From Burkholderiales bacterium (GTDB lineage Bacteria; Pseudomonadota; Gammaproteobacteria; Burkholderiales; Burkholderiaceae_C), in assembly GCA_028869035.1 (NCBI GenBank), contig JAGWTL010000071.1, positions 1 through 10,905 of the forward strand: 10,905 bases of DNA, given 5' to 3'. The notes beneath the pieces were generated by a model. That model ran no database searches. It worked only from the letters and a program-made list of their open reading frames with translations, and was not told the origin of the DNA. A program made the position numbers and the translations under genes. Numbering within the stretch: position 1 is the first letter of the stretch; the number at the start of each line of letters is the position of its first letter. Below, in pieces: positions 6,410 to 10,905 of the stretch.

Positions 6410-6856
6410 ATGACCGACACCCCCTCCCCCCGCACCATCGTCTACACCCAGCGCGTCGAGTTCGGCGACTGCGACCCCGCGCGCATCGTCTGGTTTCCCA
6501 ATTTCTTCCGCTGGATCGACGCGGCCTCGCGCCACTTCTTCCTGCAGTGCGGCGTGCCCCCCTGGCACGAGACCGAAAAAAACACCGGCCTGATCGGCAC
6601 GCCGCTGGTGGACACCCACGCGCGCTTCGTCAAGACCGCGAGTTATGGCGACACCCTGCAGATCCATGCGCAGGTGGCCGAGTGGCGTGAGAGGAGTTTT
6701 GTGCAGCGTTACCTGATCAAGCGCGAGAACGCCGACGGCTCCGTCGACCTCATCATGGAATGCGACGAGGTGCGCATCTTTGCCGCGCACCGCCAGGACG
6801 GCAAAGGCATACGCGCCATCGCGATCCCGGCCGATATCAAGGCGCTGTGCTCGTGA
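6410..6856 (+). CDS. 4-hydroxybenzoyl-CoA thioesterase-like acyl-CoA thioesterase (hotdog fold)
   Basis: Hydrolyses an (aryl-)acyl-CoA to the free acid and CoA in the cytosol. The 148-residue protein is the usual size of the 4HBT family and closely resembles the Pseudomonas sp. CBS3 4-hydroxybenzoyl-CoA thioesterase. Shared blocks are VEFGDCDPARIVWFPNFFRW (16-35), DAASRHFF, CGVPPW, the TASYGDTLQI region, EWRERSFVQRY and the C-terminal IPADIKALCS. The Asp of GDCDPA (D22) corresponds to the catalytic Asp17 of that enzyme. No good Shine-Dalgarno lies near the ATG; the nearest GGAGGGG (6386-6392) is buried in the terminator stem and 17 bases away. Placement behind iorAB suggests aryl-acetyl-CoA or benzoyl-type CoA esters as substrates, but this is inference. 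It faces the Crp/Fnr gene tail to tail. Confidence 0.9.
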   Translation: MTDTPSPRTIVYTQRVEFGDCDPARIVWFPNFFRWIDAASRHFFLQCGVPPWHETEKNTGLIGTPLVDTHARFVKTASYGDTLQIHAQVAEWRERSFVQRYLIKRENADGSVDLIMECDEVRIFAAHRQDGKGIRAIAIPADIKALCS

Positions 6857-6875
6857 GCCGCCAAGAAACGGCGGC
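6857..6875. repeat. Perfect 6-bp hairpin directly after the thioesterase stop
   Basis: GCCGCC (6857-6862) and GGCGGC (6870-6875) with a 7-base loop start at the base after the TGA. There is no T-run on either strand, so it is not a textbook terminator. It may help end or protect one of the two convergent transcripts. Confidence 0.5.
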
Positions 6876-6882
6876 CCGGTCA

Positions 6883-6948
6883 CCGCCCCAAGGCGACTGC
6901 GGCCCCCTCGGGGGCGGCGATCACACGAAGTGAGGGAGCGTGGGGGCC
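6883..6948. repeat. Palindromic intergenic repeat (family A, copy 2)
   Basis: Same element as 3030-3096: CCGCCCCAAGG, GGCCCCCT (6901-6908 region), ACACGAAGTGA and AGCGTGGGGGCC in the same order and nearly the same length (66 versus 67 bp). Internal dyads are TCAC-acgaa-GTGA (6921-6933) and GGCCCCC against GGGGGCC (6942-6948). It fills the gap between the convergent thioesterase and Crp/Fnr genes and ends at the base before the Crp/Fnr stop codon (6949-6951). Confidence 0.85.
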
Positions 6949-7593
6949 CTAGACCCCGGCGAGCATGCGCAGCCCGCCCGGGTCCAGCACATGGAGCACG
7001 CGCCCCTTGCCGCTGATCAGGCTGCGCTCGCGCAGATGCCGCAGCACGCGCGACAGTGTCTCGGGGGCGATGCCCAGCTGCGCGGCGATGAGGCGCTTGC
7101 GCTGCTCGAGCGACACGGCCAGCGCGCCCTGCTCGCCGGGCTGGGCATGGCGCAGCAGCCATTCGGCGCAGCGCGCCTCGGCGTCCTTGGCCAGGCGGCT
7201 CACGGCCAGTTCGGTCTGGCAGCGGTGTGCATGGGCCACGTCCTGCAACACGGTGCGCGCGGCGGCCGGCATGGCCGCCAGCGACTGCCGGAAACGCGCC
7301 AGGGGGATACGGCGCAACTGGACTTCGGTTTCGGCCACGGCATCCACCACACTGGACAGGCCCAGCACGGCACCCGTGGCTTCCAGCCAGGAAGGGCCCT
7401 GGATCTCGCCGAGCTGGTGCGCGAGGCTCTGGTCCTCCAGCACCCCCAGCGCCACCCGGCCGGACTCCACATAGATCGCGGCGGCCGGTGTGCTGCCGCG
7501 CTTGAGCAGCACCACCCCCGCCGCGACCTTGCGGCGCTCGGCACTCGGGTCCATGAATTCGGGTGGCAGCATGGCAGCCACTGTGCCGCCCAC
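6949..7593 (-). CDS. Crp/Fnr-family transcriptional regulator without Fe-S cysteines
   Basis: A 214-residue DNA-binding regulator: an N-terminal cyclic-nucleotide-like beta-roll (about 20-100), a dimerisation helix (about 105-135) and a C-terminal HTH_Crp domain (about 155-210). In the HTH, RKRLIAAQLGIAPETLSRVL (165-184) contains E178-x2-S181-R182, the residues by which FNR-type proteins read TTGA half-sites. FNR's N-terminal cysteine cluster is absent; the only cysteines are C125 and C142 in or near the dimer helix. The beta-roll lacks a clear cAMP phosphate-binding cassette, so the signal is unknown. The start is uncertain: GTG 7593 has GGAGG only two bases away, and the alternatives are GTG 7581 and ATG 7572. 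It lies 58 bp downstream of the glycerate kinase gene on the same strand and may be co-transcribed or use its own promoter. Confidence 0.88.
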   Translation of the reverse strand: MGGTVAAMLPPEFMDPSAERRKVAAGVVLLKRGSTPAAAIYVESGRVALGVLEDQSLAHQLGEIQGPSWLEATGAVLGLSSVVDAVAETEVQLRRIPLARFRQSLAAMPAAARTVLQDVAHAHRCQTELAVSRLAKDAEARCAEWLLRHAQPGEQGALAVSLEQRKRLIAAQLGIAPETLSRVLRHLRERSLISGKGRVLHVLDPGGLRMLAGV

Positions 7594-7607
7594 GGCCTCC
7601 GCCAGCC

Positions 7608-7621
7608 TTGAGCCATGTCAA
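7608..7621. promoter_or_regulatory. Candidate FNR/ANR-type box TTGA-N6-TCAA
   Basis: TTGAGCCATGTCAA is a perfect TTGA/TCAA dyad with the FNR-box spacing (consensus TTGAT-N4-ATCAA, here TTGAG-N4-GTCAA). It lies 15-28 bases upstream of the first possible start of the Crp/Fnr gene, whose recognition helix has the matching E..SR residues. This suggests autoregulation. A single 8-bp-specified match could arise by chance. Confidence 0.5.
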
Positions 7622-7651
7622 AGACCGCGCACGAAAGCCGATCGCCGGGGC

Positions 7652-8968
7652 CTACAAAACCAGCAGGGCCCGGAAATCGTTCACATTGGTGTGCGTGGGC
7701 CCGGTCACCACCAGATCGCCCAAGGCCTGAAAGTAGCCGTAGGCGTCGTTGCGGTCCAGGTAACGCTCGACCTTCATGCCCCGCGCCTGGGCCCGGGCCA
7801 GCGTGCCGGGTTCGACCCAGGCGCCGGCGTTCTCTTCCATGCCGTCGATGCCATCGGTGTCGGCCGCCAGGGCCCAGACCCCGGCCCGGCCCTGCAGGGC
7901 CAGGGCCAGGCCCAGGCAGAACTCGCCGGCACGACCGCCCTTGCCGCGTTGCTCGCCGTCCGGCACCGGACGCACCGTCACCGTGGTCTCGCCACCGCTG
8001 AGGATGACGCAGGGTTTGGCAAAGGGCTGGCCACGATGGGCCACGGCACGCGCCAGGGCCGCATGCACCTTGCCCACCTCGCGCGACTCGCCTTCCATCT
8101 CGTCGCTGAGAACGTAGGCGTTGAGGCCGGCAGCGCGCGCCGCCGCCGCAGCGGCCTCCAGCGATTGCTGGGGCGTGGCGATCATGTTGACCTGATGTCC
8201 CTGGAAGATGGGGCTGCCGGGCTTGGGCGTTTCGAGTGCGCCCTTTTCAAGCGCGGCCAGCACCGGGGCCGGCACCTCGATCCGGTAGCGCTTCAAAATG
8301 GATAGCGCATCGGCACAGGTGGTGGCGTCGGGCACCGTGGGGCCGCTGGCAATCACCGAAGGATCGTCGCCCGGCACGTCGCTGATGGTCAGCGTCACCA
8401 CCTGGGCCGGCGCGCAGGCCGCGGCCAGGCGCCCGCCCTTGATGCGCGAGAGGTGCTTGCGCACGCAGTTCATCTCGCCGATGTTGGCGCCGCTGGCCAG
8501 CAGGGCCTTGTTGATGCGTTGTTTGTCCTCCAGCGCAAGGCCTTCGGCCGGCAGGGTCAGCAGGGCCGAGCCACCACCCGAAATCAGGCAGAGCACGAGG
8601 TCATCCTTGGTCAGGCCCTGCACAAGTTGCAGGATGCGCTGTGAGGCGACCAGGCCGGCCGCGTCGGGTACGGGATGCGAGGCCTCGATGACTTCGATGC
8701 GTTCTTTCAACCCGGCCGGACGCAGCGGTGTGTGGTGGTAACGCGTGACGACCAGGCCCGACAGGGGCGCATCGGCCGGCCACAGGGCTTCCACTGCTTG
8801 TGCCATGGCACCACCGGCCTTACCGGCGCCGATGACAACGGTGCGGCCCTTGGGCGGTGGCGGCAGGTAGGCGGCCGTGTTGTGCAGTGGCAAGGCGCGC
8901 CGCACGGCGGCCTGGTACAGATGCGTGAGAAATTCGCGGGGCTGGGTACGGGGATCGGGGTGGCTCAT
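7652..8968 (-). CDS. ttuD: Glycerate 2-kinase (DUF4147/MOFRL family, TtuD-like)
   Basis: Phosphorylates D-glycerate with ATP to 2-phosphoglycerate in the cytosol, sending glycerate into lower glycolysis. The 438 residues are typical for the GckA/TtuD family. The N-terminal domain (about 10-245) has VVIGAGKAGGAMA (44-56), LISGGGSALL (128-137), the NCVRKHLSRIKGGRLA region (167-182) and TISDVPGDDPSVIASGPT (194-211). The C-terminal MOFRL domain has CVILSGGETTVTV (320-332), GKGGRAGEF (342-350) and ALAADTDGIDGMEENAGAW (366-384). Start ATG 8968 follows GGAG (8975-8978) at 6 bases. Homologues are often labelled hydroxypyruvate reductase after the Agrobacterium vitis ttuD name, but the motifs are those of the kinase. 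With ttuC upstream, it would consume the glycerate made from tartrate. Confidence 0.93.
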   Translation of the reverse strand: MSHPDPRTQPREFLTHLYQAAVRRALPLHNTAAYLPPPPKGRTVVIGAGKAGGAMAQAVEALWPADAPLSGLVVTRYHHTPLRPAGLKERIEVIEASHPVPDAAGLVASQRILQLVQGLTKDDLVLCLISGGGSALLTLPAEGLALEDKQRINKALLASGANIGEMNCVRKHLSRIKGGRLAAACAPAQVVTLTISDVPGDDPSVIASGPTVPDATTCADALSILKRYRIEVPAPVLAALEKGALETPKPGSPIFQGHQVNMIATPQQSLEAAAAAARAAGLNAYVLSDEMEGESREVGKVHAALARAVAHRGQPFAKPCVILSGGETTVTVRPVPDGEQRGKGGRAGEFCLGLALALQGRAGVWALAADTDGIDGMEENAGAWVEPGTLARAQARGMKVERYLDRNDAYGYFQALGDLVVTGPTHTNVNDFRALLVL

Positions 8969-8992
8969 GCTTGTCTCCAGCCACCATTGTGA

Positions 8993-9015
8993 CGCCGTAA
9001 CCCGGCGGTAACCCG
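8993..9015. repeat. Short hairpin and 11-bp-period direct repeat between receptor and kinase genes
   Basis: CGCCG (8993-8997) mirrors CGGCG (9003-9007), and the 8-mer GTAACCCG occurs twice (8997-9004 and 9008-9015), one helical turn apart, within the 56-bp gap between the receptor stop and the kinase start. Its role is unknown; it could be an intra-operon RNA structure or a binding site. Confidence 0.35.
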
Positions 9016-9024
9016 CCCCAGGCC

Positions 9025-10023
9025 TTAATCGATGCTGACCTTGGCTTTTCTGACCAATTCAGCGAACCGCTCGGTGTCGTCCCGAATCTGCTGCGCCATC
9101 TGCTCGGACGTGTTGCCCACGGGCTCGGCGCCGATGTCTTCCATGCGCTTCCTGAAATCCGGCGAATTGATGAGCTTGACGATCTCCGTGTTGAGTCGCG
9201 CCACGATGTCTTTGGGTGTTCCAGCCGGCGCCAACACGCCAAACCAGGTCCCGAGATTGAAGCCCGGCAGGCCGGCTTCATCCAGTGTCGGCACATCCGG
9301 TAGCGCGCCCGAACGCTTGCTGGTGGTCACCGCCAAGGCCCGCAACTTGCCAGCCTTGATGTGCGGCAGTACGGGCGTGATGGTGTCGAAGGACATGGTG
9401 ATCTGGCCACCCAGCAGGTCAGTTGTCAAAGGACCGCTGCCCTTGTAGGGCACGTGCAGCAACTGCACACCGGCCATGCCCTCGAACTGCGCGCCGATCA
9501 GGTGCTGGCCCGTCCCGTTGCCGTTGGAGCCGTAGGTGTACTTTCCGGGCGAGGCTTTGGCCAGCGCGAGCAGCTCGGCCACCGATTTGGCCGGCACCCC
9601 GGGGTTCACAACCAGCACATTCGGAACCAGGGCCACCGTGGTGACGGGCAACAGGTCCTTCTGGAAATCGTAGGGCAGCTTCTTGTAGACGCTGGTGGCG
9701 ATGGTGTGGTGCACCGCGCCCATGAGCAGGGTGTAGCCGTCTGGTTTGGCCTTGGCCACGAAGTCCGCGCCCAGCGTGGCGCCGGCGCCGGGTTTGCTTT
9801 CGATGACCACAGGCTGGCCCAGGCTCTTGCTCAGCTCCTGCCCCACGGCACGCGCCAGCACATCGGTGGTCCCGCCCGCGGGGAAGGGCACGATGAGCGA
9901 GATGGGCCGTGCCGGGTAGGTCTGGGCCAGGGCCGCACCACCCCACAGGCCCAGCGCCATCACCATAGCGCGCAGCACGCGGTGTCGTCGCAGCGCAGGA
10001 ATCTTCCGTGTCTCAAGTTTCAT
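9025..10023 (-). CDS. Bug/TctC-family periplasmic solute receptor in the tartrate cluster
   Basis: Periplasmic carboxylate-binding receptor of 332 residues. Start ATG 10023 follows GAGGAG (10030-10035) at 6 bases. The signal peptide has a basic n-region (KIPALRRHRVLR, 7-18), core AMVMALGLWGGAALA and likely cleavage ALA|QT after residue 33. Family blocks follow: YPARPISLIVPFPAGGTTDV, VVIESKPGAGATLGADFVAK, PDGYTLLMG, LPYDFQKDLLPVT, GSNGNGTGQHL, LHVPYKGSGP and GVLAPAGTPKDIVARLNTEI. It is a paralogue of the receptor at 5368-6357, not a recent duplicate, since the sequences differ throughout. It sits between ttuC (41 bp gap) and the glycerate kinase (56 bp gap), so tartrate, malate or a related hydroxy-dicarboxylate is the natural guess for its ligand. 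No TctA/TctB partner is visible. Confidence 0.93.
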   Translation of the reverse strand: MKLETRKIPALRRHRVLRAMVMALGLWGGAALAQTYPARPISLIVPFPAGGTTDVLARAVGQELSKSLGQPVVIESKPGAGATLGADFVAKAKPDGYTLLMGAVHHTIATSVYKKLPYDFQKDLLPVTTVALVPNVLVVNPGVPAKSVAELLALAKASPGKYTYGSNGNGTGQHLIGAQFEGMAGVQLLHVPYKGSGPLTTDLLGGQITMSFDTITPVLPHIKAGKLRALAVTTSKRSGALPDVPTLDEAGLPGFNLGTWFGVLAPAGTPKDIVARLNTEIVKLINSPDFRKRMEDIGAEPVGNTSEQMAQQIRDDTERFAELVRKAKVSID

Positions 10024-10064
10024 ACCGATCTCCTCGTTGTGTTGTCTAGCCAGAAGGACGCGCC

Positions 10065-10905
10065 TCAGACGGACGCTTTGCGGATCAGCTCACAGACGGC
10101 CTGGGTCACTTCGACGGTGGTGGCCTTGCCCCCCAGGTCGCCGGTGTGCAGCGCAGGATTGGCCGTAACCTGCTCGATCACCTTCATCAGCAGGCCCGCC
10201 GCCGAGGCTTCGCCCAGATGTTCCAGCAACATCACGCAGGACCAGAAGGTGCCCACGGGATTGGCCAGGCCCTTGCCCATGATGTCGAAGGCCGAGCCAT
10301 GGATGGGCTCGAACATCGAGGGGTAGCGGCGCTCGGGGTCGATGTTGCCGGTCGGGGCGATACCCAGGCTGCCGGCCAGCGCGGCGGCCAGATCGCTCAG
10401 CACGTCGGCATGCAGATTGGTCGCAACCATCGTGTCGATGGAGGCCGGCTTGTTCACCATGCGCGCGGTCATGGCGTCGACCAGTTCCTTGTCCCATTTG
10501 ACGTCCGGAAACTCCTGGCTGATCCGCAGGGCGATCTCGTCCCACATCACCATGCCGTGGCGCTGGGCGTTGGACTTGGTCACCACGGTGAGCTGCTTGC
10601 GCGGGCGCGACTGCGCCAGACGGAAGGCGAAACGCATGATGCGCTCGACACCGGCCCGCGTGAGGATGGAAACATCGGTCGCCACTTCGATCGGGTGCCC
10701 CTGGTGGGCACGGCCGCCCACACCAGCGTATTCGCCCTCGGAGTTCTCGCGCACGATCACCCAATTCAGATCCTGCGGCTTGCAGCGCTTGAGCGGGGCA
10801 TCAATGCCGGGCAGGATGCGCGTCGGGCGCACATTGGCGTACTGGTCGAAACCCTGGCAGATCTTCAGGCGCAGGCCCCACAGGGTGATGTGGTCGGGAA
10901 TGTGC
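10065..10905 (-). CDS. ttuC: Tartrate dehydrogenase/D-malate dehydrogenase (decarboxylating), C-terminal 280 residues
   Basis: NAD-dependent beta-decarboxylating dehydrogenase of the isopropylmalate/isocitrate family. Known TtuC/TDH enzymes oxidise L-tartrate to oxaloglycolate, convert meso-tartrate to D-glycerate and decarboxylate D-malate to pyruvate. The reading frame is open to the right edge, so the N-terminus (about 70-80 residues in a ~355-residue family) is missing. Visible blocks in order: NVRPTRILPGI (substrate-site arginine region), NWVIVRENSEGEYAGVGGR (catalytic Tyr region), VVTKSNA (catalytic Lys), TNLHADVLSDLAAALAGSLG (metal-binding Asp pair) and FEPIHGSAFDIMGKGLANP (NAD-binding). 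The ENSEGEYAGVGG and HQGHPIEVATDVSI segments point to the tartrate/D-malate branch rather than LeuB. Linkage to a glycerate 2-kinase favours tartrate, but D-malate cannot be excluded. Confidence 0.88.
   Translation of the reverse strand, partial: HIPDHITLWGLRLKICQGFDQYANVRPTRILPGIDAPLKRCKPQDLNWVIVRENSEGEYAGVGGRAHQGHPIEVATDVSILTRAGVERIMRFAFRLAQSRPRKQLTVVTKSNAQRHGMVMWDEIALRISQEFPDVKWDKELVDAMTARMVNKPASIDTMVATNLHADVLSDLAAALAGSLGIAPTGNIDPERRYPSMFEPIHGSAFDIMGKGLANPVGTFWSCVMLLEHLGEASAAGLLMKVIEQVTANPALHTGDLGGKATTVEVTQAVCELIRKASV

Noticed and set aside
5098..6438. 446-codon minus-strand frame across the receptor gene
   Set aside because: Antisense shadow: it crosses the terminator and gene boundaries and has no family motifs.

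Overview
The window looks like chromosomal DNA of a betaproteobacterium, most likely Comamonadaceae (Polaromonas/Variovorax/Rhodoferax/Acidovorax-like). The reasons are high GC with GC-rich third positions, two orphan tripartite-tricarboxylate (Bug/TctC-type) periplasmic receptors, a Neisseria/Burkholderiales-type dCTP deaminase, and palindromic intergenic repeats of a kind I associate with this family. The assignment is by inference. I see no tRNA, rRNA, CRISPR array, transposase or phage gene.

Left part (1-1322, minus strand): the first 123 codons of dcd (dCTP deaminase, running off the left edge), preceded by a LysR-type regulator. A 93-bp AT-rich divergent region (1323-1415) holds a 6-bp perfect inverted repeat and separates the regulator from the next operon.

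Centre (1416-6356, plus strand): iorA and iorB, the two subunits of an indolepyruvate/arylpyruvate:ferredoxin oxidoreductase, with overlapping stop and start codons, followed 20 bp later by a Bug-type solute receptor and an intrinsic terminator. Just beyond the terminator lies a 4-hydroxybenzoyl-CoA-thioesterase-like hotdog protein (6410-6856). A reasonable reading is uptake of an (aromatic) acid, oxidative decarboxylation of an aryl-2-oxoacid to the aryl-acetyl-CoA, and release by a thioesterase. Substrates are inferred.

Right part (6949-10905, minus strand): reading in the direction of transcription, a tartrate/D-malate dehydrogenase (ttuC, N-terminus off the right edge), a second Bug receptor, a glycerate 2-kinase (ttuD-like) and a short Crp/Fnr-family regulator. 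The first three make a coherent tartrate (or related hydroxy acid) to 2-phosphoglycerate route. The regulator has an FNR-like recognition helix (E..SR) and a TTGA-N6-TCAA site directly in front of it.

Most striking observation: iorA and iorB each contain a palindromic repeat element read through in frame as extra residues. The two elements belong to different repeat families. A second copy of the iorA-type element lies intergenically at 6883-6948. This resembles Rickettsia palindromic elements that become part of proteins, here in both subunits of a single enzyme.
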